A DNA stretch of 64,000 nucleotides from [Clostridium] saccharolyticum WM1 (GCF_000144625.1 NC_014376.1:4364501-4428500), one strand, 5' to 3'. Shown: positions 15,861 through 23,895, numbered from the stretch's first letter. The notes: generated by a model not told the origin, from the letters alone. A program made the numbers and translations.

Positions 15861-16595
15861 ATGATTACCATGAATAACGGTAATGGAATCATTCGACCGT
15901 TTGTAGATGAAACATTTTGGCAGTACGGAGCTACCAGTTGGATTGAATGGGATATGATGAAAGACGGATATCGTTTCTTATTATCAGGCCCGTCAGGATC
16001 TGGAAAAACTACCCTTGCACAAGGTTTATTAAGCAGGTTGGCACGTCATTTACCAAGATGCCAGATATATATTTTAGATTATAAAAATATTGACTTCTCC
16101 TACTTAGAGGGAGCCAAACGTTACTTTAAACATGATTCCAGTACAGATGGCTTTCTTGAATTTTACGACATCTTTGAAACACGTTTATCGTGCAATGCTA
16201 CTTATCCCTGGCTAATTCTATACATAGACGAATATCCATCATGGTTATTAAGCCTACCGTCCAAAGTACAGAAAGAATTTATGTTAAAAATGGCTAGACT
16301 TTTAAATTTAAGCAGGGCAAAACAAATTCATATCTGTGTTTCATGTCAAAAGCCATTGGCAGATTTGTTTAGTTCCGGCAGTCGTGAGAGCTTTTCACAT
16401 AATGTTCTTTTACAGGCACCAAGCAAGGAAACAGTAGGTATGCTCATGCCAAATTTTAAGGATATCATAGAGACTTGCCCTACAGGTGTCGGTTATGTTA
16501 CTGTTAATGATTCTGACTTGACAAAAATAAGAGTTCCTTTTCCCAAAAATATAGACGCTATGCATAGGGACTTATGGAACGCAGTCAACAGATAG
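15861..16595 (+). CDS. Compact FtsK/HerA-like ATPase
   Basis: 244 residues from the ATG at 15861; TTG 15855 and ATG 15870 are alternatives and none has a clear ribosome site. Walker A is LLSGPSGSGKTTLAQ (about 40-54), followed by IYILDYKNIDFSYL, and Walker B is LILYIDEYPSWL (about 118-129). Downstream, SRAKQIHICVSCQKP resembles sensor motifs of FtsK/HerA/TraG translocases. There are no membrane helices and it is far shorter than TcpA or FtsK (400-800 residues), so it is either a minimal motor or N-terminally truncated. It sits directly before the origin-like hairpins and rep, which suggests a role in moving or mobilising the element's DNA. Confidence 0.72.
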   Translation: MITMNNGNGIIRPFVDETFWQYGATSWIEWDMMKDGYRFLLSGPSGSGKTTLAQGLLSRLARHLPRCQIYILDYKNIDFSYLEGAKRYFKHDSSTDGFLEFYDIFETRLSCNATYPWLILYIDEYPSWLLSLPSKVQKEFMLKMARLLNLSRAKQIHICVSCQKPLADLFSSGSRESFSHNVLLQAPSKETVGMLMPNFKDIIETCPTGVGYVTVNDSDLTKIRVPFPKNIDAMHRDLWNAVNR

Positions 16596-16601
16596 AATTG
16601 C

Positions 16602-16674
16602 TTCAGGGCGTCCGCCATGCGGAGCGTGGCGGGCAAGCCCTGAATGCCTGAAGGTGTAGTATTAACCTTTAGGC
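16602..16674 (+). promoter_or_regulatory. Origin-like double stem-loop with CRESS nonanucleotide-like loop
   Basis: Two adjacent hairpins lie between the ATPase stop and rep. Hairpin 1: TTCAGGGC (16602-16609) with GCCCTGAA (16637-16644), continued inside by GTCCGCCA / TGGCGGGC with one wobble. Hairpin 2: GCCTGAAGGT (16646-16655) with ACCTTTAGGC (16665-16674), one wobble, and the 9-base loop GTAGTATTA. The loop region reads TAGTATTAA at 16657-16665, one base from the circovirus origin sequence TAGTATTAC and two from the geminivirus TAATATTAC, where Rep nicks after TATT. It lies 66 bases before the rep start. Confidence 0.68.
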
Positions 16675-16739
16675 ACATATGTGTCATGTGTTTTAACACT
16701 TTAATACACTAAATAAGGAAGAAAGGAATAAACGCCATT

Positions 16740-17600
16740 ATGTCAACCCGTTCAAGGCGTATGCAAATCACCTGTAACAACCCACTTGACAAGGGGTTCA
16801 CTTCTGAAAAGATTAAAGAAATTATGCAAAGATGGAAAACTGAATATTATTGCTTCTGCTATGAGACCGGAGAATCCGGAACTCATCATTTCCACCTGTA
16901 TACCAAGTTTTGTCACGCTCAGATTACAGATACAATCTCCAAAACTTTTGGAAATGCTCATATCGAGGTAATTCGCAATTCAAGCTCGATTGATAACAGA
17001 GACTACATTCGTAAGGAAGGAGCCTACCTTGATTCCGAAAAGAAAACTACGAATCACATAGAAACTTTTTATGAATCCTGTGAATGTCCCATTGATGGAA
17101 AGGAAAATCAGGGACATAGAAATGATATTGATTTAATGATTTCCCTCGTACAGGACGGAGCTTCTAACATGGAAGTGGTTCAAGCTGTTTCCTCAATGGC
17201 TCTACGTATCCCGGCTATTGAACAATACCGCCAAGCCTATTGGGAAGAAAAGGGAAGAGGATACCGTCATATGGATATTTGGTATATATATGGAAAAACC
17301 CGGACAGGAAAGACTTCATATGTTTACCAATCCCACCATTCCAGTGAAATCTATTCCGTTGTGGATTATAAAGGGAATGGCATATGGGATAAATATGATA
17401 CGGCTAGAACCAGAGTTCTTTTACTTGATGAATACCGGAGCGCACTCCCCTTTTCCCTGATTCTGGCCCTCTGTGATGGACAGCCTTTAACTCTAAATTG
17501 CCGGTATGCCAACCGGGTCTGTCTCCATGAAACCGTGTATATCGTTTCCAATATTTCATTACTGGAACAATATCCCAATATCCAAAGGGAAGAACCGTAA
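16740..17600 (+). CDS. CRESS-DNA-type Rep (HUH endonuclease + SF3 helicase), C-terminally interrupted
   Basis: 286 residues to a TAA at 17598-17600. The HUH domain has motif I MQITCNNP (8-15), motif II HHFHLY with HUH His50/His52, and motif III RDYIRKEG with catalytic Tyr89 and Lys92. A linker (about 110-180) follows, then an SF3 helicase: Walker A GKTRTGKTS (185-193), Walker B RVLLLDEY (225-232), motif C VYIVSN (266-271). This is the architecture of circovirus/geminivirus Reps and of bacterial pCRESS plasmid Reps. It nicks the origin and starts rolling-circle replication. Reading on in the same frame past the TAA gives 66 more residues of convincing Rep C-terminus. AAAGG is about 14 bases before the ATG. 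Confidence 0.85.
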   Translation: MSTRSRRMQITCNNPLDKGFTSEKIKEIMQRWKTEYYCFCYETGESGTHHFHLYTKFCHAQITDTISKTFGNAHIEVIRNSSSIDNRDYIRKEGAYLDSEKKTTNHIETFYESCECPIDGKENQGHRNDIDLMISLVQDGASNMEVVQAVSSMALRIPAIEQYRQAYWEEKGRGYRHMDIWYIYGKTRTGKTSYVYQSHHSSEIYSVVDYKGNGIWDKYDTARTRVLLLDEYRSALPFSLILALCDGQPLTLNCRYANRVCLHETVYIVSNISLLEQYPNIQREEP

Positions 17601-17801
17601 TCATGGAATGCCTTTCTTGCCCGTATCAACCATGTAAGGCATTATTATGAGATCGGGCAATACAAGGATTACACCGTAGAAGAATATCTTACCACGGAGC
17701 AGAATCCCCACCTGAAAGAATTTGAATCCTGCAATCCTGATTCTACCCCATTTAAAAACACTTCCCCTATTCCCATTCAGTTGGAGCTTCCTCCATTATA
17801 A
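17601..17801 (+). pseudogene. In-frame C-terminal tail of Rep after premature stop
   Basis: Directly after the TAA at 17598 the same frame stays open to a TAA at 17799-17801. It encodes SWNAFLARINHVRHYYEIG and an acidic/proline-rich end finishing PIQLELPPL. The SWNAFLARI stretch matches what normally follows motif C in such Reps and probably includes the arginine finger. A single base change (for example CAA, AAA or GAA to TAA) explains the interruption. Either rep is inactivated, the 286-residue form suffices, or the stop is read through. Confidence 0.72.
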
Positions 17802-17826
17802 AGTCAGGGGACACGAAAGGAACCTT

Positions 17827-17991
17827 ATGCAAAAAGTTATTATATATTTCACCCCGTCAGAATTGGCAGCCGTAAGAGGGATTTCACTATCCAGCTTGTT
17901 TGAAGCAATCAGGCAGAAACAAATCCCTTATGTTAAAACGGAGGAGGGAATGAAAATCCCGGTAACTTACTATATTGACAATGATTCTTGA
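17827..17991 (+). CDS. Small excisionase-like helix-turn-helix protein
   Basis: 54 residues from the ATG at 17827 with AAAGGA 5 bases upstream. Residues 8-36 (FTPSELAAVRGISLSSLFEA, then IRQKQIPYVKTEEG) have the MerR/HTH_17 layout of small excisionases and plasmid DNA-binding proteins. It lies between rep and the integrase, the usual place of xis in tRNA-integrating elements. It probably directs excision or controls rep/int expression. Family call is by pattern only. Confidence 0.6.
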   Translation: MQKVIIYFTPSELAAVRGISLSSLFEAIRQKQIPYVKTEEGMKIPVTYYIDNDS

Positions 17992-18184
17992 TACACTTGC
18001 AACGAAAATAAATGTACAAATATATCATAATACGAAAAAACAAACCATTGAATGACTACCATCTAAAAATACCTATTAAAAATCACACGAAAAAACAAAC
18101 TTCTGCAAGCTGTATCATCTCGAAAGGATGGTACATTTTTTGTGTAATTTTAACAATGATTCTTGCAATACAACTAGAAACAAA

Positions 18185-18213
18185 TGGACATTTTTGTCTA
18201 AATGTGATATAAT
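18185..18213 (+). promoter_or_regulatory. Promoter at the integrase start
   Basis: TGGACA (18185-18190), 17 bases, TATAAT (18208-18213), a near-consensus sigma-A promoter. Its -10 box overlaps the ATG at 18212, so transcripts from it would use a later start such as ATG 18251 (MKKQQKKEN). Two forms of integrase are therefore possible. Confidence 0.55.
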
Positions 18214-19471
18214 GGACTTAGATACAGAAGAGCTTCTCGAATTATATAACATGAAAAAACAGCAAAAAAAAGAGAATGCCATACTACAAGGGCACCTTGA
18301 AAACTTTTACCATATCTGGACAAACGACAAAGGAACCTTTCTCTCCTATCTACCTGATTCCACAAAACCAAAAGGACGAAAGCCCGTTACTGCTACCACA
18401 AAAGAAAAGCTGGAACGTAAAATCATTGACTTTTATCTGGAACTGGAACAGAACGAAAAAAATCAGAAGGAACAGGAACGGTTATCCACCATAAGAAGCA
18501 TTTATCCTTTATGGCTGAATATTAAAGGTCTGGAAACCAAGGCTACCAGCTATATCCGAAGAATTGATAATGACTGGAACGCTTATTATTCTACTGACCC
18601 TATCTTTGATCTGGATATCCGAACCTTTACAAAAGCTATTTTAAAGGAATGGGCATTGAATAAAGTAAGGGATAAGGGGCTGACTAAAACCCAATATTAT
18701 AACATGTCCATGATTATCCGTCAGTGCCTTGATTATGCCGTTGACCATGAACTGATTCCTCTTAATCCTTACAATCAATTCACTGTAGATAAAAAGCTGT
18801 TAAAGAAAGTAAAACAGCCGGAAGATGGGACACAAGTATTTCTTACCAATGAGCGTCCATTGATTCAGTGTGAAGCATGGTCAGACTTTGAGGAAAAAAA
18901 TTGCACTTCTGCTTTAGCCATTCCGCTTGCATTTCAATTAGGTGTACGCTTAGGGGAACTTATCGCAATCAAAGAAACCGATATTTCCTCAGATGGAAAG
19001 TATCTACATATTCAGCGAATGGTTCAGAAACAGGAACGACAACGTCCAGACGGGTCATGGTATCCTGCCAGATGGGAAGCCGTGGAGCATACAAAATCCT
19101 CCGCTGGTGACCGCACGATTTATCTGACCGAGGAAGCAAGACGTATCATCAAAGTGATTCTTGAATCCAACAAGGAAAACGGTTTCTATGATAATGACTT
19201 CCTGTTTATCCATGATGGAAAGCGAATCAATCCAAGAGCCGTTGATACCCGTATCCGTAAATACTGCGATCATATCAATATATCCAGTAAAAGCACTCAT
19301 AAGATACGGAAAACCTATATTTCTTCTCTTCTTGATGGCGGTATTAACATCAATGAGATACGAAAACAGGTCGGTCATGAGGACGAGCGCACCACTCTGA
19401 AAAACTACTGCTTCAACCGGAAAACCAGTGTTGAAAATGAATCCGATATGGAAAAAGCTTTAGCGGTTTAA
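18212..19471 (+). CDS. int: Tyrosine integrase
   Basis: 419 residues from the ATG at 18212 (alternatives 18128 and 18251). An N-terminal arm-binding/SAM-like part (about 90-190) precedes the catalytic domain. Visible catalytic elements: Arg in FQLGVRLGELIAI, Lys region near EHTKSSAGDR, HxxR in THKIRKTYISSLL, His in VGHEDERTTLKNYC and the following Tyr of KNYCF. It recombines the element with the tRNA-Gly 3' end. It ends 94 bases from the right att copy; the doubled motif TCTACCCC at 19473-19490 also occurs by the left att and may be its arm-binding site. Confidence 0.93.
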   Translation: MDLDTEELLELYNMKKQQKKENAILQGHLENFYHIWTNDKGTFLSYLPDSTKPKGRKPVTATTKEKLERKIIDFYLELEQNEKNQKEQERLSTIRSIYPLWLNIKGLETKATSYIRRIDNDWNAYYSTDPIFDLDIRTFTKAILKEWALNKVRDKGLTKTQYYNMSMIIRQCLDYAVDHELIPLNPYNQFTVDKKLLKKVKQPEDGTQVFLTNERPLIQCEAWSDFEEKNCTSALAIPLAFQLGVRLGELIAIKETDISSDGKYLHIQRMVQKQERQRPDGSWYPARWEAVEHTKSSAGDRTIYLTEEARRIIKVILESNKENGFYDNDFLFIHDGKRINPRAVDTRIRKYCDHINISSKSTHKIRKTYISSLLDGGININEIRKQVGHEDERTTLKNYCFNRKTSVENESDMEKALAV

Positions 19472-19564
19472 TGTCTACCCCGGTCTACCCCCCAAAAAGA
19501 CATTTTTATAAAACAAAAAAAGCTTGAATCCCTTGTAAAATCAAGGTTCCAGCTACTTATTAAA

Positions 19565-19590
19565 AAGAGCGCGAGACGGGACTCGAACCC
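19565..19590. repeat. Right attachment site (26-bp direct repeat)
   Basis: Identical to 11577-11602. It covers the 3' part of the intact tRNA-Gly gene plus three flanking bases, so the tRNA is restored after integration. Confidence 0.88.
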
Positions 19591-19640
19591 GCGACCCCGA
19601 CCTTGGCAAGGTCGTACTCCACCAACTGAGCCACTCGCGC
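19568..19640 (-). tRNA. tRNA-Gly(GCC)
   Basis: 73 bases. The acceptor pairs GCGCGAG (5' end at 19640) with CTCGCGC; the anticodon stem-loop GACCTTGCCAAGGTC gives GCC; the T-arm has GGGTTCGAGTCCC. CCA is not encoded. It is the integration target of the element to its left. Confidence 0.95.
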
Positions 19641-19976
19641 ATAAAACAATTTTTTATTCATTTCTTACAACACTGGCATTATATCATATGTCATAAATAA
19701 ATGCAAGAGGATGCAACTAATTTTTTGATTTTTTTGTGCAATTCAAGACCAAATCTGTTTACTGGTTCAAGCCTTTCTGGATATACCAGTTACTGCAGAA
19801 ATATCCACCACTTTTTTTATTCCATTCTTCCATTACTTTATATCCCTGCAGAATGTTCCTTTTCATTCCTGTCCATAATCCCAATATATCCACCATTTTA
19901 TAAGCCAAAAGCCTGATAACCTTTGAAATTAGGCTTATATACCTGGCATTCTTAATTTGGCTGCATATCTCTCTTT
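19641..19976. other. Intergenic stretch without a supported gene
   Basis: AT-rich, 336 bases. A 45-codon leftward frame (start near 19899) lacks a ribosome site and I do not call it. A possible terminator for the rhodanese gene is the inverted pair TAAGCC / GGCTTA around 19910-19940. It probably also holds the tRNA-Gly promoter close to 19640. Confidence 0.5.
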
Positions 19977-20291
19977 TTACCCTTTTTCCAGTGCACCGCG
20001 GTAGTCAGCGATACCCCCAATATTTGTAACGGTATAGCCTTTGGCCCGTAAGTAACGGCAGGCCTGCCCGCTGCGGGCTCCGCTTTGGCAATAGACAAAA
20101 ACAGGATTATTTTTATCAATTTTAATGGATTCCAAACAATCCAAAGGCAGATTCATGCTGCCAGGAACATGACCTCCTGTATATTCCTGTGCCGTACGTA
20201 CATCAAGGAGCACCGCATTGGGGGTGTTCCTTGCCTGTTCCATTCCCACAGCAAAATCCGATCGGTTTGTTAAAAAACCAAATATACTCAT
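19977..20291 (-). CDS. Rhodanese-like domain protein
   Basis: 104 residues forming a single rhodanese domain. The active loop is VFVYCQSGARSGQACRYL, with catalytic Cys in the six-residue CQSGAR loop, and the conserved LLDVRTAQEYTGGHVPGSMNLPL lies upstream. It is a cytoplasmic sulphur-transfer protein (or possible single-domain GlpE/PspE-like carrier) with no signal peptide. GGAGATAG stands before the ATG. It is monocistronic by position. Confidence 0.9.
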   Translation of the reverse strand: MSIFGFLTNRSDFAVGMEQARNTPNAVLLDVRTAQEYTGGHVPGSMNLPLDCLESIKIDKNNPVFVYCQSGARSGQACRYLRAKGYTVTNIGGIADYRGALEKG

Positions 20292-20595
20292 TTCACTATC
20301 TCCTTTCCATACGTTTGATATTCGTTCTGCCCATCCCGATCCTGGTATTAACCCGGCAGTTGGGCCTTGAGACTCCTTTTGGCTCTGAAGTAAGTATACC
20401 GGATTTATGGAAATCTATCAGTGACATTGTTACGCAAAGGGTCAATTTCCTGTTTTTCGATCAACCAATCCCCTCCTGCTTTTCCAAAATACATGTTAGA
20501 GCAGCAAAAATGACCCTGAACCAGTTAAAAGCCAGGTCCAGAGTCACGTGCCTTTGGTTCCCAATTCTAATGGGTTTTATTCTGATTTCAGAAGC
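20292..20595. other. Intergenic stretch without a supported gene
   Basis: 304 bases between the rhodanese and GGDEF genes, both leftward. Short open frames on both strands (for example 29 codons leftward beginning MYFGKAGGDWL) could be remnants, but none has enough length or a clear start to call. Nothing else recognised. Confidence 0.4.
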
Positions 20596-21711
20596 CTATG
20601 GGCCGGCATAAATCACAATGCAGTTCCTGCCGTTATTCTTGGCTTCATACAGTGCCACATCGGCGGCTCTTAAAAGCGCCTCAGGACCGGCGGGCTGTAT
20701 ATCCGTACAAGCAAGTCCGCAGCTAAAGGTGATGATTCTTCTATCAATTTGGTTGAGGGAAGAGGATTCCATTATCGTCCGCATTTCATCACAGATCCTA
20801 TACGCTTCCTTTACATGATAGCCTTTCAACAGGATTGCGAACTCTTCCCCTCCGATTCGGAAGGCTTTAATATCCTCCGTCTGGTTGCTTTTGAGAATTT
20901 GCGACAGATGAAGCAGCACCCGGTCGCCAGCGGCATGGCCGTAAACGTCATTAACACGTTTGAATTTATCAACATCAATAACCGCAAGGGTAAGACAGCT
21001 ATTTTCATATCTGCATTCTTCCACCATTCCGGTCAAACAGGCATCAAAGGTTCCCCGGTTATACAGACCTGTAAATGGATCAAGCTTTAACTGTTCCTGC
21101 ATATTTTCCTTCAGATCGTATAAATGCATTAACGAATTTAATTGATTATGACCATTCCGTATCATAATTTTAGCCAGCAGATAGGAGCAAAATAAAATAT
21201 CCCACGAAACGAATACTGCCATAAGCACGCCGCTGTTATCATTTCCACCTTTTAGCAGTATGATCCCGCTGAGAACCAGAGCAGCACTGTTGATCAGAAA
21301 GATCCGCCTTGTCATTTTAATATCAGCAAAAATTGTAGAGGCAAATACCGACATGGAGAATGTTCCAAGCAAAACAGTGGCAATCCTGTGGGTGGAAGAA
21401 AGATAAAAGGAAAGGGCCGTATAAAGAAGCAACACCAGGTATTCCTTGAACAAAAGAGGAATACGGGGCAAACGGACAAGGTAGTCCACAAGCAGGTTCA
21501 AAGCCGGTAGTCCGATGGCAGGCAGCACAATATAATTGCGAAGATAAACATCCGGAGGACCGGTAAGAATATTCTTCGCTGCATAGTACCAGACTATATG
21601 CGCCAATATGATCATAGCGACCGTGGCATAACCGGCATTAACTAGATAGCGGCACCATCTTATGGGCGTAATTACGGTCTCCGCCTCATTAACGTTAAAA
21701 TCCTGATCCAT
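20596..21711 (-). CDS. Membrane-bound diguanylate cyclase (GGDEF)
   Basis: 371 residues from the ATG at 21711 (GGAGG 13 bases upstream; the open frame continues to 21798). Residues about 20-190 contain six to seven membrane spans. The GGDEF domain (about 215-370) has DPFTGLYNRGTFD, DVDKFKRVNDVYGHAAGDRVL and the active-site loop FRIGGEEFAILL. No RxxD inhibitory site is seen five residues before the loop. It should make cyclic di-GMP at the membrane in response to a signal sensed by the transmembrane part. Confidence 0.9.
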   Translation of the reverse strand: MDQDFNVNEAETVITPIRWCRYLVNAGYATVAMIILAHIVWYYAAKNILTGPPDVYLRNYIVLPAIGLPALNLLVDYLVRLPRIPLLFKEYLVLLLYTALSFYLSSTHRIATVLLGTFSMSVFASTIFADIKMTRRIFLINSAALVLSGIILLKGGNDNSGVLMAVFVSWDILFCSYLLAKIMIRNGHNQLNSLMHLYDLKENMQEQLKLDPFTGLYNRGTFDACLTGMVEECRYENSCLTLAVIDVDKFKRVNDVYGHAAGDRVLLHLSQILKSNQTEDIKAFRIGGEEFAILLKGYHVKEAYRICDEMRTIMESSSLNQIDRRIITFSCGLACTDIQPAGPEALLRAADVALYEAKNNGRNCIVIYAGP

Positions 21712-21811
21712 AGGCTTAATATCACCTCCCCAAACGCTTTCCCCTTCGATTATATATGAAAAATCTGCAAACAGCAATCTGCTTTTATTCCCTGACAATT
21801 TTCATTTTAAG

Positions 21812-21885
21812 AGTATGTCATGTTGTAAGTGGCGGATTTTGAATTCCTCCGGGTTCCATGACTCCCCGCCATAACATGACATACT
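21812..21885. repeat. 74-bp imperfect palindrome
   Basis: Arms AGTATGTCATGTT (21812-21824) and its exact complement (21873-21885) enclose a second stem GGCGG / CCGCC (21831-21835, 21866-21870). It lies in the divergent region between the GGDEF and VOC genes. Size and form suit a REP- or MITE-like element, or a terminator-like structure without U run. Confidence 0.6.
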
Positions 21886-21939
21886 GATGTCCTGTTTCAA
21901 GTGGTATCATATCAATATACAAATACAAGGAGGAAAACG

Positions 21940-22374
21940 ATGAATCGGTTGAATGTTGTTTGTTTAGGTGTTAAGGATATGGAAAGGGCTATCAGGTTTT
22001 ATAAGGATGGCCTGGGATTTCAAACGAAAGAGACAAGCTATACGCCCCCAGTCATTTTTTTCAATACGTCTGCCGGTATAAAGCTTGAGCTTTTTCCGCT
22101 GGATTTGTTGGCTAAAGATATTAACAGCCATAACCCGCCCCCTGTTGGAACCGGCTTTAGCGGAATCACCCTTGCCTATAACGCAAAGAGCAGGGAAGAA
22201 GTACATCAAATCATGGAACTTGCCAAAAAGGCAGGTGCAAAGGTTGAAAAAGAACCCCAGGAAGTGTTCTGGGGCGGTTATCACGCCTATTTTTCCGACC
22301 TGGACGGATATTACTGGGAGGTGGCCTACGGCCCTGATTTCAGCTTTGATGAAAATGATATGCTTCTGTTATAA
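21940..22374 (+). CDS. VOC/glyoxalase-family protein
   Basis: 144 residues from the ATG at 21940 with AAGGAGG 8 bases upstream. It has one vicinal oxygen chelate unit: N-terminal LNVVCLGVKDMERAIRFYKDGLGF and C-terminal HAYFSDLDGYYWEVAYGPDF, with the Glu of YYWEV in the usual metal position. The family includes glyoxalases, resistance proteins and dioxygenases; no substrate can be named. It stands alone, divergent from the cyclase. Confidence 0.85.
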   Translation: MNRLNVVCLGVKDMERAIRFYKDGLGFQTKETSYTPPVIFFNTSAGIKLELFPLDLLAKDINSHNPPPVGTGFSGITLAYNAKSREEVHQIMELAKKAGAKVEKEPQEVFWGGYHAYFSDLDGYYWEVAYGPDFSFDENDMLLL

Positions 22375-22606
22375 ATGCCGGTTCTCCCGGCTGTCTGGGG
22401 ACCAAGAGAATCAAAGAATCATGAATTTTCAAATGCACTTCCATGGGAACAGAATATTTTAAATCTGTGAAGATCGTCGTTTTTATTCGCCCCACCCAAT
22501 GTGACATGATTTCGTCTTAGCATTTTCCTGTGAGCCAAACATAAAAACAAAATGACTATACAAAAAAAGAGCCTCTAGCAGACAATGACCGCAATCAGAC
22601 TCTTAA

Positions 22607-22677
22607 AGCGGGTGATGGGAATCGAACCCACGTATCTAGCTTGGAAGGCTAGTGTTCTACCATTGAACTACACCCGC
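22607..22677 (-). tRNA. tRNA-Gly(UCC)
   Basis: 71 bases; acceptor GCGGGTG / CACCCGC, anticodon stem-loop CTAGCCTTCCAAGCTAG gives TCC, T-arm GTGGGTTCGATTCCCAT. It lies 44 bases downstream of tRNA-Phe on the same strand. Confidence 0.95.
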
Positions 22678-22721
22678 AAGGAATTTCAAAAAAGATTTCA
22701 AAAGTGCTTTGAAAAGCACAA

Positions 22722-22794
<73 letters not shown>

Positions 22795-22884
22795 ATAACC
22801 ATCTGCAACACGGATAATTTTACAAGATTTCTTTCCTCTTGTCAAGACAAGTTTTCTAAAATATGTTAAAAAACCCAAGTTGGC

Positions 22885-23766
22885 TTACCGGATTGTTTTC
22901 CAAAGCAGCTGTCCGCTATGGAAAATTACAGCCATCCGCCCCGAATCCTTTAGCCAGGAGAGGTAAGAACGAACAGTACTCCCCACAAGTGCATACTGTT
23001 CAAAGTTCATTTCCAGGCCATAATGGTTGAAAAGCTGCTGTAAGACCGTCTCAAAATTTATAGGGTTTTCACAAATTCCAAGTATTCTGTCTGCTATTTC
23101 ATGAACCTTATCTATGTTAGTCTGAGCCAATGGTGCTATGTTGTCTGTGGCTTCTGCATGAGCAGGCACAAAAATTTTTGCTTTTAGATTCTTAACCATT
23201 TCCAGGGTCTCTAAATAAGAGGATACATCATAAATGAACCCGATTTGATACTTTTCCAGTGTTTCTTTGCTTGATAAGCAGTCCGCCAGATAAACCACGT
23301 CATCCATATCCCGGAAACCTGCCATATCAAAAAAATGGCCCGGCAGAGGAATAACGCTCATGCCTTTGGGAAGAACTGCCTCTGTAAGATATTCTGCACT
23401 GCTTTCCTGGGCCATAAGAAATTTGCGCCGCAAGTCCGTCGGCGGAAATCCGCCGTATAAAAAGGACGGTTCCAGGATGGTATGATTTGTAAAGTCACAT
23501 TCAATACCCGGAGCATAAATTCTGCATCCGGTCTTGCTTTGCAGATACTTATTGCCGCCGATATGATCGGCATTGGAATGCGTATTAAAAATCGCCGTCA
23601 GCCGCCATTCATTGGCATCCAATATCTGCCGGACTTTTCGTCCCGCATCCTTATCGCTCCCGCTGTCAATAAGACATACCTCCGTATGGTTCAGCTTTAC
23701 AATACCAATCTTTGCCGGACTTTGAACATAATAACTATTAGCACCTACCTGATGTAATTCGTACAT
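22885..23766 (-). CDS. MBL-fold metallo-hydrolase
   Basis: 293 residues from the ATG at 23766, preceded by GGAGGG. Metallo-beta-lactamase fold: CLIDSGSDKDAGRKV (about 34-48), the metal motif FNTHSNADHIGGNKY (H-x-N-A-D-H, with Asn in place of the second His of HxHxDH), IPLPGHFFDMAGF, VYLADCLSS and FVPAHAEA. The altered metal motif may mean single-metal binding. A winged-helix-like C-terminal part (about 230-290) follows. The substrate is unknown. Beginning and end are not coupled to neighbours. Confidence 0.82.
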   Translation of the reverse strand: MYELHQVGANSYYVQSPAKIGIVKLNHTEVCLIDSGSDKDAGRKVRQILDANEWRLTAIFNTHSNADHIGGNKYLQSKTGCRIYAPGIECDFTNHTILEPSFLYGGFPPTDLRRKFLMAQESSAEYLTEAVLPKGMSVIPLPGHFFDMAGFRDMDDVVYLADCLSSKETLEKYQIGFIYDVSSYLETLEMVKNLKAKIFVPAHAEATDNIAPLAQTNIDKVHEIADRILGICENPINFETVLQQLFNHYGLEMNFEQYALVGSTVRSYLSWLKDSGRMAVIFHSGQLLWKTIR

Positions 23767-23895
23767 TGAGAACCCTCCAATCCCATGAATATCAAATAGC
23801 TTGTTATCCATTCAGTCTGCCGGCTTCAAAAATTTGGCCGGCGCCGCGATCTCCGGCATTAATAGAAACATTAGCAGGATAAAGAATAATCCAGG

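Larger units (their letters stand above)
11577..19590. mobile_element. Integrative element with CRESS-type Rep in tRNA-Gly
   Basis: An 8.0-kb block lies between exact 26-bp copies at 11577-11602 and 19565-19590; the right copy overlaps the 3' end of an intact tRNA-Gly(GCC). It is markedly AT-richer than its surroundings. Contents left to right: HEPN and DUF262 genes between 61-bp repeats, a secreted protein, a fragment of a cell-wall-binding protein, an FtsK/HerA-like ATPase, an origin-like stem-loop, a HUH-SF3 Rep, an excisionase-like protein and a tyrosine integrase next to the right end. No classical relaxase, mating-pair genes or phage structural genes are visible, so it is either an integrated plasmid-like element or one mobilised by Rep plus the ATPase. 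Confidence 0.88.

Noticed and set aside
16740..17600. Rep as an ordinary plasmid Rep_trans or phage RCR protein
   Set aside because: The combination of HUH with a single-Tyr YxxK motif and an SF3 helicase with motif C is the CRESS/pCRESS layout; Rep_trans proteins lack the SF3 domain.
11577..19590. Element as a prophage
   Set aside because: No capsid, portal, terminase, tail or lysis genes are visible.
19701..19916. Rightward and leftward small ORFs between tRNA-Gly and rhodanese
   Set aside because: No ribosome sites, biased AT-rich composition and no recognisable sequence.
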